A DNA stretch of 64,000 nucleotides. It comes from Algoriphagus litoralis (lineage in GTDB: Bacteria; Bacteroidota; Bacteroidia; Cytophagales; Cyclobacteriaceae). This document shows, piece by piece, positions 16,430 through 25,868 of the stretch. The translations under genes were made by a program, and so were the position numbers. The notes under the pieces were generated by a model that was not told the DNA's origin, did no database searches, and was given only the letters and a program-made list of their open reading frames with translations. The stretch spans positions 372,001 through 436,000 of the forward strand of contig NZ_QGOL01000006.1 of NCBI RefSeq assembly GCF_003259255.1, given 5' to 3'. The first letter of the stretch is position 1; each line of letters opens with the position of its first letter.

Positions 16430-18925
16430 ATGAGCAAGAAAATTTTACCTCTCTTAATTATCCTGTTTTTTACACTCATTTCTTCCTGCCAAGAAGACCC
16501 GGAGCCCATTGACCCCGGCACTGATCCATCCCTCTCAGATGTGGAAACACGAAGTGTTCAGGTTAATTTGCCAACCGGAGCCAATTTAGACCTCAGCGGC
16601 GCCAAACTACTTTCCTTTGGGATCCCCTTTCCCGTAGCAGCTGACGGAAAAACCCAAGCGGTGAATACACCAGATGGAGGAAATCTGGCATACCTGTTTA
16701 GCAAGGATGACCAACTGCTTTTGATGGGATTCCTATCCCAAACCCAGAATGAGCTAACTCCAAAAACTACAGCGGAGGTTTTGCTTTATATGGGATCGAC
16801 CCTTTGGCTTAATCCCCAGGATAATACCCAAGAGTTTTTTGAGCAAATCACCCAAGTGGAGGCTGCGGCCAGCTACATCGAGTCTTTTGAGGAAGCCTGG
16901 AAGGCCGATCCTTACCTTTTGGACAATGGCAATTTCATCAACAGTTTGGAGGAATCCTTGAAAACCTTATTCCCTCCAGGCAAGGAAGTAGATATTCGTT
17001 CCCGCCTGTCGGATATCAATGTAGATGAAGGAAATGTACAAAGTGGAATCCAGGTATTTGAAAGCGATCTGGGCAGAATCTCCGTCAACAATTACTATCG
17101 CCGACGGGCCCATGCTTTTGCCTATAAGATGTCCACCAAGCTTGAAAACGGAACGGTCAATACCTTGATCTCCAACTTCGGACCGGGACTGGTTGCCACC
17201 AAGGATTTTGCTGTTCCGGCCACACCGGCTGTCACGAATCTCACAGGAGCCCTCGGACAAATCATAGAAAGTGGTGGTGAAGCTCTTGGCAAAAGCACAG
17301 TGGACAATCCGCTGGACATGAACTTGGCAGAAAATGAGGTGGAGTCCACCTACAAAATCAGAGTGGTTGGAGCTGGCTCAGCAAACCCGGCCATTCAGAT
17401 GACCGATGCGGAGCGCCTAACTCGGATCAGACTGGGAACAGAAACCTTGGTTCTGGATTTTATCTATCCAGCTGTACAGCTTTTAGTGGGATGGAAAGAC
17501 GATATTCCGGTCGGTGGCATCGTGAGTCAGGAAGCTGCGGATTTTCTGGAAAAATACACCCCTGTGATAAACGCCATTCCCGGAGCCTATGACAAGATGA
17601 TGGAAGGAGATATGCCTGGGGCTTTAGAGTCGGTATTATTTTACATTTATGAAGCCTCACTTACAGGGGCTATGGAGGACCTACTCAAATCGCCTTATGA
17701 GTTTTTGGCCAAAAGATATGTGGACAAAGGGAAGATTCCATCCAGTATTAGTGAGATTGATGCTTCTCAATTACAGCGGTTTGCGAAGATTCTCAAAGTA
17801 ATAGACGCTGTGATAGGCAGCACAGACCTGATATTGGTCAGCACACAAATCAATCTTTCCCAAGGTATCAATGAATGGAATCTGACTGCGAGAGCTTCCA
17901 AGGTCAGTTTGAGTCCTGGCGAGTCCTCTGTGTCCAGCTATGGAAGTAAGGAAATCACCGCAGAGATTAAAAATCTGCAGGAAGAAGGCGGAGATAATTT
18001 TCCCTATTTCAAATGGACCACTACTGGCAAATACGGAATCATTCAGGACAGACGAGGCAATCGAGGAACTACCTTTGAGAGTTCGGACAACAAAGTCACC
18101 TACTACTCTCAGACTGGCGCTGGACAGCTTCCGGAGGAAAATAACTTGGACTACATCTATGTGGAGGCTTTTTACAAAAACCAATCCATAGGTAAAGACA
18201 CCGTAGTCATCAACAACAAAAAGAGCACCTATGTATTGAAGCCCAAGGGGATGATTCTGTCTGGGAAAGAGGGGAATGTCAACCGGGTCAGTCTGTATAT
18301 CGAACCGGTCCGTGAACGAGATTCAGATTTCACCGGAAAAAAAATCGTCTGGTCAGTGGAAGGAAAGCACGGCAAACTCAAAGATCAGAGCTTCTCCACA
18401 GTCATCACTACATATGACACCAACAGGGTCTGGTACGAATGCCTCGATGCAGAGACTGCCAAAGGAGTAGAAAAGGTAACCGCCCGCATATACCAACGCT
18501 CAGCCGTGGATGGAGAATATTTTCTCTTTGAAGAGTTGAATGTGGATATACAAATCAACAATGAAGAGCGGATAAAAATCGTAGAAGCCAAGATCCAAAC
18601 TGATTCATGGGGCCCCAATCGGGAGGATATTTGGGTAAGTTGCGGAGCAGACACCAGATTCTTGATTGAGGCAGATCCAGATGCAATCTCCTATACCGCT
18701 ACGGTGGTGGATTTTGGACCTGAGACCATCCCAGCCCTGACAGGACATACACGCACTTGGTCAGCTGAAGTGGCTCCGACAGTGGGTAATTCCTATGAAT
18801 TTGCCCGATGGTTCAGCAGCTCGAGCAGTTACCCCTATTACATTCCGATCGACTGCCCGGCTCATACCGCACAGGCCAATGCCCGGTGGGGTACGGCTGT
18901 GGTGGTCATCAGGTTAAAAAACTAA
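16430..18925 (+). CDS. Large putative lipoprotein of unknown function
   Basis: 831 aa with a lipoprotein signal ending LISSC (Cys near residue 20), followed by an acidic, Pro-rich linker (QEDPEPIDPGTDP). The first half is mostly helical-looking without a family I can name. From about residue 490 onward there are beta-rich segments with Ig-like character (YFKWTTTGKYG, KKIVWSVEGKHGK), ending in a Trp-rich region. It is likely surface- or periplasm-exposed and membrane-anchored. It lies 64 bp upstream of the sigma factor gene in the same direction and may be the first gene of that cluster, or merely its neighbour. No function is assigned. Confidence 0.75.
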   Translation: MSKKILPLLIILFFTLISSCQEDPEPIDPGTDPSLSDVETRSVQVNLPTGANLDLSGAKLLSFGIPFPVAADGKTQAVNTPDGGNLAYLFSKDDQLLLMGFLSQTQNELTPKTTAEVLLYMGSTLWLNPQDNTQEFFEQITQVEAAASYIESFEEAWKADPYLLDNGNFINSLEESLKTLFPPGKEVDIRSRLSDINVDEGNVQSGIQVFESDLGRISVNNYYRRRAHAFAYKMSTKLENGTVNTLISNFGPGLVATKDFAVPATPAVTNLTGALGQIIESGGEALGKSTVDNPLDMNLAENEVESTYKIRVVGAGSANPAIQMTDAERLTRIRLGTETLVLDFIYPAVQLLVGWKDDIPVGGIVSQEAADFLEKYTPVINAIPGAYDKMMEGDMPGALESVLFYIYEASLTGAMEDLLKSPYEFLAKRYVDKGKIPSSISEIDASQLQRFAKILKVIDAVIGSTDLILVSTQINLSQGINEWNLTARASKVSLSPGESSVSSYGSKEITAEIKNLQEEGGDNFPYFKWTTTGKYGIIQDRRGNRGTTFESSDNKVTYYSQTGAGQLPEENNLDYIYVEAFYKNQSIGKDTVVINNKKSTYVLKPKGMILSGKEGNVNRVSLYIEPVRERDSDFTGKKIVWSVEGKHGKLKDQSFSTVITTYDTNRVWYECLDAETAKGVEKVTARIYQRSAVDGEYFLFEELNVDIQINNEERIKIVEAKIQTDSWGPNREDIWVSCGADTRFLIEADPDAISYTATVVDFGPETIPALTGHTRTWSAEVAPTVGNSYEFARWFSSSSSYPYYIPIDCPAHTAQANARWGTAVVVIRLKN

Positions 18926-18989
18926 AAATGACCAATTGTTAATCAGTATATCTTTCAGACCTGTATCTTGAAGTTCTGAAACATTTTAT

Positions 18990-19544
18990 GTGAATCCGAA
19001 AGCAAGCTCCTCACTTTCATCTATCAAGTCATGGCTGGAAAATGCCTATGAACGAAATCTCCCTTGGTGTATTTCATTCATTCTTCAAAACAATGGCACG
19101 GAGCAGGAGGCTAAAGATCTATTTCAGGACAGTCTAAGTATTGCTTGGATGAAGCTACACAGTGGGACATTTGAGGGAGGAGAGAATGAATTTCATGCCT
19201 ACCTCAAGCAGATTTGCAGGTTCAAATGGATGGATCAGATCAAATTAAAAAAGAAAGTTCATCTGCAGGACATCACTAGTGAGCTAGCTGACATCAGCCA
19301 ATCTTCTCATGAAGAATGGAAAGAAACCGAGGCCGCTGCCATCAAAATCAAAAAATCTCTGGATACTCTCCAAGGAAGATGTAAACAGGTACTCTTTGGT
19401 TTTTATTATGAAAAAAAATCTCTTGAAGGAATCGCCTCCCTCCTGGGAGTGACTCCTCAAAGTATCAAAACCATAAAATACAGATGCATGCTTCGGCTCC
19501 GCCAAGCCTACCTTGACCTCCTCGAATCTGATGAAGAAGTATAA
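18990..19544 (+). CDS. ECF-like RNA polymerase sigma factor
   Basis: 184 aa starting at GTG 18990. The overlapping ATG at 18988 is followed at once by TGA in its own frame, and an in-frame stop lies at 18969, so GTG is the only reasonable start nearby. Region 2 features appear as DLFQDSLSIAWMKL and ICRFKWMDQIKLKKK; region 4 has LEGIASLLGVTPQSIKTIKYRCMLRLRQ, a helix-turn-helix. The protein probably directs transcription of the following TPR and CHAT genes, and perhaps its own. The next gene starts inside its 3' end (14-bp overlap) and encodes a one-helix membrane protein in the position typical of an anti-sigma factor. Confidence 0.85.
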   Translation: MNPKASSSLSSIKSWLENAYERNLPWCISFILQNNGTEQEAKDLFQDSLSIAWMKLHSGTFEGGENEFHAYLKQICRFKWMDQIKLKKKVHLQDITSELADISQSSHEEWKETEAAAIKIKKSLDTLQGRCKQVLFGFYYEKKSLEGIASLLGVTPQSIKTIKYRCMLRLRQAYLDLLESDEEV

Positions 19545-20265
19545 CCCTGACTTAAGCCAAGAAACATTTGAAAAGATCGAAAGGTACTTGTTCCAATCGA
19601 TGCATGGAGAGGAATTGAAGAGCTTTGAGAAAGAAATGGAGCAAAGCAAGCCTCTTCAAGAGGAAGTAAAGCTACAATCACAGCTCATCGCCATGTTGGA
19701 GTTACAGGCTTTTTCAGAGGAAAAGAAGGGGCAGAAACACCGGATTGGGATAGACTTTTCTAGAATTATTGGGATTGCCGCGGTGGGAGTTCTTGGGATT
19801 GCCGTAGTTATCTGGATATTTTCCAGACAGACCAACTCCGCTGACAGTTTGTTCGAGGCCTATTTTTATCCAGATCCAGGTCTGCCTGTGACCATGGATG
19901 CAGGAGACACCCCAGAATTCGAGGAAGGTATGGTGAGCTACAAAGAGGAAAACTATGCCCGAGCAATTCAACTTTGGCAAAGTTTGGAAGTCGGGCAGGT
20001 AAGCAGCGATACTATCACTTATTACTTGGCAATGGCCCAGCTCAACCAAGGAAATTTGGAAGGGGCTGCTACCCTCTTGGAACAAATCCTTTCTGATCCT
20101 GAGTCGGAATTTCACCAAAAAGCCGCTTGGTATCTGGCCCTAATCTGGATCAAAAACAAGGAATTGGAGCAGGCCAGAAAGCTTTTGCAAGATTACAGAG
20201 AGGATAGCCGAATCGATGAGTTATGCCAGAAATTGGATTCCCTGATCAAAACCGGGCAGCCGTGA
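19531..20265 (+). CDS. Membrane-anchored TPR protein, candidate anti-sigma factor
   Basis: 244 aa from ATG 19531; an upstream in-frame start at 19513 would lengthen it by six residues and the overlap with the sigma gene. Residues 1-70 are charged and cytoplasmic-looking (LFQSMHGEELKSFEKEM resembles the N-terminal segment of anti-sigma proteins). One membrane helix (IIGIAAVGVLGIAVVIWIF) follows. The outer half has TPR-like repeats (YARAIQLWQSLE, GNLEGAATLLEQIL, ELEQARKLLQDY). Overlap with the sigma gene and with the CHAT gene implies one translational unit. My inference is that it holds the sigma factor at the membrane and senses the CHAT protein or another partner through its TPRs. Confidence 0.72.
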   Translation: MKKYNPDLSQETFEKIERYLFQSMHGEELKSFEKEMEQSKPLQEEVKLQSQLIAMLELQAFSEEKKGQKHRIGIDFSRIIGIAAVGVLGIAVVIWIFSRQTNSADSLFEAYFYPDPGLPVTMDAGDTPEFEEGMVSYKEENYARAIQLWQSLEVGQVSSDTITYYLAMAQLNQGNLEGAATLLEQILSDPESEFHQKAAWYLALIWIKNKELEQARKLLQDYREDSRIDELCQKLDSLIKTGQP

Positions 20266-23200
20266 ACAAATTTTTAGTGTCAATAAGTTGGTTCTGTTAT
20301 GTTTTCTTGCTCGCAGCGCCACTCAATGCACAGGTGTATTTTTTCCAAGAAGCGGAAAAATCGTTTAAAAGCGGAGAGTATGCCGATGCACTGGTTCAAA
20401 ATGCCAATGCGCTTCGAAAATTTCGCGCCTCAGCAGAGGAAGACAGCCTGGTCGTAGGCTATGTGCAGCGGGCACAGATTAGCTGGGATGCAATCGGGAT
20501 CAAACAGGCCTTACTCTTGAGTGACAGTGCGATCTATTTATCCAGATCTGATCAGGTGGATATCGAAAACAAGATCAAAGCCCTAAACCTCAAAGGCCAA
20601 CTTCTAGTACATTCAACCCGCTATGACCAGGCAAGGGGTTTTTTCCAACAAGCCGAAAATTTGATTACCACTGCCCTCATGGAGTCACCTACTGTGGCGG
20701 CACTTTACAACAATATTTCCTGGCTTCATCTCAATCGGCAAGACCTCGAAAATGCCTATGGATATGCCCAAAAATCCTTGAGTATTCAAAAGAAAAATTA
20801 TGGGGAAGACGACAGGAGGCTCATGGGAGTATACCAGTCCTTGGGACTTATTGCCAATGATTTGGCACGATATGCTGAAGCAGAGTCCTACAGCCAATCT
20901 TTGCTTACACTTGCCCAGAAGCACTTGGATCCTGACCATCCGACCATGGCCTTGGTGCATAATCAACTCAGCATCGTCTATGAGACCCAATTCAAATTCC
21001 AACAGGCGCTTCAGGAAATGCTCGTGATGGAAGCCATTAGCCACAAAGCCTATAAGAAAACCGGGAACCCCCAGTATCTGGCCATTGCCTACAATAATAT
21101 CGGTAACCTCTACAATAAAATCCATGAATTCACCCTAGCAGAGCCATACTTTGAAAAAGCACTGGAACTTCATACACACAATTTTGGGGAGGATGATCTG
21201 GGGATTGTGCAAGCATTGACCCATGTAGCCAGCAACAAACTGTTTCTGAAAAAATTCGCCGAAGCGGACTCCCTTTTCCAGAGGGCTTATGCTATTCAAA
21301 AGTCTCTGGAAAAAGAAAATATCAGGGGTTTGGCAGATTTGGAGTCGCAACTAGGCGATCTCTATGCCTTTCAGGATAGGCAGGAGGAATCAAAAACCTG
21401 GTATCGCTTAGCCTTGGGACATTACAAGGAGGCAGGAATCAAGGACAGTTACCTTTACATTGAGACGCTCAATTCTCTTGGCAATTCCCTGATAGCTACC
21501 GGCGATTATTCCCAAGGGATTGCCCTTCATCAAGAAGCACTTGAACTGTTCAGATGGCGGTATCCTGAAGAGAAAATAGCCATAGCAGGCAAACTCAACA
21601 GAGTAGCTGAGGCGTATCTGCTAGCCGGAAAGATCGATCAGGGCTTGATGTACTCCGACAGTGTTTTTCTGGAAATTGTCCCAAAGGCACCACTGCACCA
21701 CATAGCTACTTGGACAGCCCAATTGCCCCCACATGCGTGGATTGCTGATTATATTCTGACGCGGATCCGGTTGATTTCTCAGGCTGAATCTAAAAATTTG
21801 GCCAATTATCAGCAGATCCTTCAATTGGTGAAAGGATACTTGGACAATTTTGAAAAAAGCGTCTTGGGGATGCGCACCCAAGCTTCCCTTATCGAGCTGG
21901 CAAAAAAGCAAAAAGACATTTTGGAAGAGGGAACCCATGCCGCATGGATACTGGCCAATCATTTTGACCAAAAAGAGGAATTAGAAACTGCATTTTCATT
22001 TGCAGAGCGAGGCAAGGCTGTCCTTCTCCGACTTGCTGCCAATAATGCCAGCCTAGATGCCGAACAAGAAAACTGGTCTCCCCTGATGAAAGAGGATCAT
22101 CGCCATCGAGTAGAACTCAACGCCCTCACCACGGTCTATCTCAACGCAGATACTACCAAGCAGGAACAGCTCGTGAATCTCACCCAAAAACTTGAAGAAT
22201 ACCAACTTTTCCAGGATAGTGCAAAGAAACTGGGCCTGCCAGAATGGAGTCGGAAGACAGCCATGGATCCAAAATCACTGGCAGAAATCCAAAATCAACT
22301 CCGAAACCTTGGGCATGATCTGCTGGAATTTGTGGTCACGGAGGAGCAAGTATATGGATTCTTAGTTACTCCGGACAACTACCAGGTTTACCAAGTACCC
22401 CGCGAATCAATTGATACGGAAATAAAGGCCCTAAGTCAGCTGGATCGCATAAATCCCATGGTATTCCGAGACGCAGCCCACACACTTTACATGAGTCTAC
22501 TGGCTCCTATCCGTACTAAATTAAAAGCAGAGAAGCTCTTGATTGTACCGGATGGAGAACTCTTTGGGATCAACTTTGAGATTCTGGTTACTAGCCAGAA
22601 AGGGAACAAATTCAGTGAGTTTGACTACCTGATCCGGGAAATAGAAATAAGTTACCTGCTCTCCGCATCCTCAGCAGGCATTGGTGCTACCTTAAAGTCC
22701 AAGTCGGGTAAACCTCTGTTTTTTGCTCCCGGATTTACGGAAGAAATGAAAGCATCCTATCAAGCGACGGCGAATTCCAGATCCGACCCCACTCCCATCC
22801 AGGCAAGACTGGTACGGCAGCCTTTTTCCCTCCAAACAGCATCGAAAGCCTCCCAGCTTTTTGGCGGGCTACTCTTTGCAGAGCATTCCGCTCAGGAGTC
22901 GGAGTTTTACAAAAAAGCTAGCTCAGCTAGCATTCTCCATTTATCGACCCACGGTCAGGCCGATCACCAATCCCCCATCCATTCGAGACTTTATCTGGCT
23001 TATCCCGATACCACCCAAGACGAATCTGCCACAGATGGGATCCTTCATGCCTACGAGATCTATGGAATGGACATCCAAGCCGAACTGGCCATTTTATCTG
23101 CATGCAATACCGGCACAGGTGTATATAGCGGAGGCGAGGGCGTAATTTCTCTGGCCCATAGCTTCCTTTTTGCGGGTGCCACATCTGTAGTCATGAGCAT

Positions 23201-23477
23201 GTGGTCTATCGATGAGAAAACAAACGCCCAAATTCTTTCTGCTTTTTTTGAAAAACTCAAGGATGGAAAATCAAAAAGTCAGGCACTTCGGGAGGCCAAA
23301 CTGGAATTTATAAACGAAGTGCCGGAGGAATTAGCCAATCCCTACTACTGGGCTGGACTAGGATTAATCGGAGATCCTAGACCCATTGATTCCCAGCGTC
23401 CTGTTTGGATATATCTGCTACTACTGCTAATCGCAGGTGCAATCATCTATTTCCGAATTAGAAGGTCCCGGAGTTAA
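20262..23477 (+). CDS. TPR-CHAT protein (caspase-like peptidase domain), exported and C-terminally anchored
   Basis: 1071 aa from GTG 20262, which overlaps the TGA of the previous gene; this start places the signal peptide (FLVSISWFCYVFLLAAPLNAQ) at the N-terminus. Residues about 25-480 are repeated TPR units (for example VAALYNNISWLHLNRQDLEN, YAEAESYSQSLLTLAQKH). The C-terminal CHAT domain has the catalytic dyad visible as HLSTHGQ (His near 897) and LSACNTGTG (Cys near 948), plus GEGVISLAHSFLFAGATSV. A membrane helix (IYLLLLLIAGAIIYF) and a short basic tail end the protein. CHAT domains are caspase/separase-like peptidases; this one would face the periplasm. Target and trigger are unknown. 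Confidence 0.9.
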   Translation: MNKFLVSISWFCYVFLLAAPLNAQVYFFQEAEKSFKSGEYADALVQNANALRKFRASAEEDSLVVGYVQRAQISWDAIGIKQALLLSDSAIYLSRSDQVDIENKIKALNLKGQLLVHSTRYDQARGFFQQAENLITTALMESPTVAALYNNISWLHLNRQDLENAYGYAQKSLSIQKKNYGEDDRRLMGVYQSLGLIANDLARYAEAESYSQSLLTLAQKHLDPDHPTMALVHNQLSIVYETQFKFQQALQEMLVMEAISHKAYKKTGNPQYLAIAYNNIGNLYNKIHEFTLAEPYFEKALELHTHNFGEDDLGIVQALTHVASNKLFLKKFAEADSLFQRAYAIQKSLEKENIRGLADLESQLGDLYAFQDRQEESKTWYRLALGHYKEAGIKDSYLYIETLNSLGNSLIATGDYSQGIALHQEALELFRWRYPEEKIAIAGKLNRVAEAYLLAGKIDQGLMYSDSVFLEIVPKAPLHHIATWTAQLPPHAWIADYILTRIRLISQAESKNLANYQQILQLVKGYLDNFEKSVLGMRTQASLIELAKKQKDILEEGTHAAWILANHFDQKEELETAFSFAERGKAVLLRLAANNASLDAEQENWSPLMKEDHRHRVELNALTTVYLNADTTKQEQLVNLTQKLEEYQLFQDSAKKLGLPEWSRKTAMDPKSLAEIQNQLRNLGHDLLEFVVTEEQVYGFLVTPDNYQVYQVPRESIDTEIKALSQLDRINPMVFRDAAHTLYMSLLAPIRTKLKAEKLLIVPDGELFGINFEILVTSQKGNKFSEFDYLIREIEISYLLSASSAGIGATLKSKSGKPLFFAPGFTEEMKASYQATANSRSDPTPIQARLVRQPFSLQTASKASQLFGGLLFAEHSAQESEFYKKASSASILHLSTHGQADHQSPIHSRLYLAYPDTTQDESATDGILHAYEIYGMDIQAELAILSACNTGTGVYSGGEGVISLAHSFLFAGATSVVMSMWSIDEKTNAQILSAFFEKLKDGKSKSQALREAKLEFINEVPEELANPYYWAGLGLIGDPRPIDSQRPVWIYLLLLLIAGAIIYFRIRRSRS

Positions 23478-23906
23478 GCACAAGGATGTCCAAATTGTCA
23501 AGTACCGGCGTTTTCATCGTTTCCTTTCCCTAAATCTTTCTATTTGAAACTGTACCAGTCATGACCTGCGACTTTTCTCCGTGTTTTTTGTTGCAAATAC
23601 AGATTGAAGAATGAGAAAGATTATGGTTGGTTTACAAGAGGTCTATCCTTAAGTTATTTCCCAATCCTAATCAACACAGGCAACAGCTTTTTGATAAGAT
23701 AAACTTAATGTCTCTGTAAAATTCCGCTGGTTGAATTTCCTTTTCTTTGACCACCGAAAAATCAATGTGGAATCCAAAACACCAAGGGCAGGATAGTTCC
23801 CCGCAAGTTTTTCGGTTTTAAAATGGATTAGGCATCTACTATCCCAGATTTTTCCAATCCCATTCAACCAAGTCCATTTACTCTTATCAAGTCAAATCAA
23901 AAAGCC
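23478..23906. other. Intergenic region, no feature seen
   Basis: 429 bp after the CHAT gene. No terminator, repeat or gene could be supported. Confidence 0.5.
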
Positions 23907-25175
23907 ATGCATTCCCCATCAAAATTTACCTGTATCAGCAAGACAACCCAAGTTACAAGCCTTCCCCAGATAAGAATACCCCGCTTTATCCGGGTCCTAA
24001 CTTGTAGCTTCTTGTTTTTTGGCCTGTTCGGTATAGCCAAGGGGCAATCACATTCAGAGAATGCTTCAGGCTCTTTAAAATCTGAAAGTTTGACTTTAGC
24101 TCCTGAAATTTCCAAAGGAGTATGGTTGTCGGGTGATTTGCATGTGCATTCCCGGCACAGCACAGAATCTACTAACAATTCCATTCCAAAGATTCTAGCA
24201 TTTGCGGAATCGATGGGAATGGGTTTTATCTGTGTAACCGATCATGATAACCATGTAAAGGGCGATGTAGCCAATCACACCTGGGCGGATTATGCCTATC
24301 ATTCAGATTCACTGGTGCTATTATATGGTGCAGAATGGACGACCACCCGAGGCCATGGAAATACCTTTTCTGCTCAACCGTACGACCATCAGCTCTTTTA
24401 TGATGTGCGTGACCAGCGTGACACGCTAATCGGAAGAGTGAAGAATGATTTGGGAATTCATCTTTCGGCCAATCACCCGAGTGGAAAGGATAATTTTGGT
24501 TTTTCCTATGATCTGGTCAGTTCCATAGAAGTATGGAATTCGGCTCTTTGGGAGAAAAACCTGAATGCCATCATGATATGGGACGACATGCTTTCTTCTG
24601 GACGAATGATCACAGGACGGGGCGGCAGCGATGCCCATCATGGCTATCCTGACAGCACCGAACAAGCTACCAAAAACACTCCTGAGCGCAATTTTAACTA
24701 TATCGGGACACCAACGACCTGGGTTTTTGCAAAGGAAAAAACAGGAGAAGCTGTAATAGAGGCCCTGGACAAAGGGCGAGTTTCTATAAGCGTGAATCCA
24801 AAATCTCCAAGAGTGGAGTTTTATGCAGATACCGATGGAGACGGAGAAATGGATATGATGATGGGCGATAATGCCAAAGCCCCTACCCGTCCGGTGAAGT
24901 TTACCATCAAACTTGCTGGAACTACCTTGCCTGATTCGACTTACACCATTAAAATCATTAAGAATGGCAGGAATGTCGAGACCCTAGCGGCATCAGGAGA
25001 TCAAATCCTGCTCGAGTTTGTGGATACTCCAGAAGAAAACGGACGCACCTATTATCGGGTTGTTATAGAAGGAACGGCGACTCCTTTTCCAGAGGTACCG
25101 AATTCGATGGGCATTAGCAAAAATATGCTTGGCTTATCCAACCCCATTTACTTCAATTTTGATCCTAATTTTTGA
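23907..25175 (+). CDS. PHP-domain metallohydrolase (CehA/McbA-like), exported
   Basis: 422 aa. A basic N-terminus and hydrophobic segment (VLTCSFLFFGLFGIAKGQ) suggest export, though it starts about 30 residues in, so a later start is possible. The PHP domain is clear: SGDLHVHSRHS (first metal-binding HxH), VTDHDNH, GAEWTTTRGHGN, SANHPSG, and GGSDAHHGYPD. The family includes phosphoesterases and carbamate hydrolases, so the reaction cannot be settled from sequence. About 110 C-terminal residues look beta-rich and may be an accessory domain. No operon partner is evident. Confidence 0.83.
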   Translation: MHSPSKFTCISKTTQVTSLPQIRIPRFIRVLTCSFLFFGLFGIAKGQSHSENASGSLKSESLTLAPEISKGVWLSGDLHVHSRHSTESTNNSIPKILAFAESMGMGFICVTDHDNHVKGDVANHTWADYAYHSDSLVLLYGAEWTTTRGHGNTFSAQPYDHQLFYDVRDQRDTLIGRVKNDLGIHLSANHPSGKDNFGFSYDLVSSIEVWNSALWEKNLNAIMIWDDMLSSGRMITGRGGSDAHHGYPDSTEQATKNTPERNFNYIGTPTTWVFAKEKTGEAVIEALDKGRVSISVNPKSPRVEFYADTDGDGEMDMMMGDNAKAPTRPVKFTIKLAGTTLPDSTYTIKIIKNGRNVETLAASGDQILLEFVDTPEENGRTYYRVVIEGTATPFPEVPNSMGISKNMLGLSNPIYFNFDPNF

Positions 25176-25868
25176 TACAATTACCCTTTGTCTAGGTTTT
25201 GGCAGATCAGTAAAAATAAAACCTCGGTAGTTATAGAAAGGCATTTGGCTTTTTTCACAAGTATGTTGAAATCAGAAAGCTCCTGACGAGGAAAAAATTC
25301 AAAATATCTGGAAAAGTAACCCCGCCGACCCATCTGAAGAATTACTTTGGAGCACACTTGCTGAATCGAAGGATGCAGGAAATTGACTAATGAAGGTTTG
25401 AAGATTAAAGAATAGGTAATGCTGAATTCCGACAATCAAATAAGTGGTTTACAGGACACTGAAGCCGAAGTCTCAAAGTCCATGGAAAAGCGTTTCATGA
25501 AAATCAACCCTAGGTGAGAATCCTGAAATTCTAATTGGAATTCAAGCCTCTGGATCGACAGTCCCGATGAGCGAAGCAATTCAGGAAGTGGTAAATTATT
25601 GAAATCCTTGTTTTGAACATGGGGCAAAAAACAAACCAAAAATCAGGGCTTCTACTTGAATACCACGCTGAACTGTTCAAGATCAAAGTTCCTAGTTTGA
25701 AGATTCCTCCTCGATTAGGTTAAAACGCTGGAATTGGATATACTTTTAGTTTTTGATATTGGTCAAGTTTCACTTGGATGGCAAGGTTAAGCGATTACTT
25801 TTGTAATGCTTACTACCCTATATTCTTCCCCTTTTTCTAGCGATTAGAATCAGATCTTTTCGAGTACT
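25176..25868. other. Intergenic region with a promoter at its right end
   Basis: 693 bp. No gene is supported. A short segment near 25560 (AGTCCCGATGAGC followed by GAAGC) also occurs near 35219, so a minor dispersed repeat may be present. The promoter at 25774-25803 is listed separately. Confidence 0.5.
25774..25803 (+). promoter_or_regulatory. Bacteroidetes-type promoter of the GAF histidine kinase gene
   Basis: TTG at 25774-25776, a 19-bp spacer, then TACTTTTG at 25796-25803, an exact match to the TTG-N19-21-TAnnTTTG pattern known for this phylum. Transcription would start near 25810, about 60 bases before the ATG. Confidence 0.65.
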
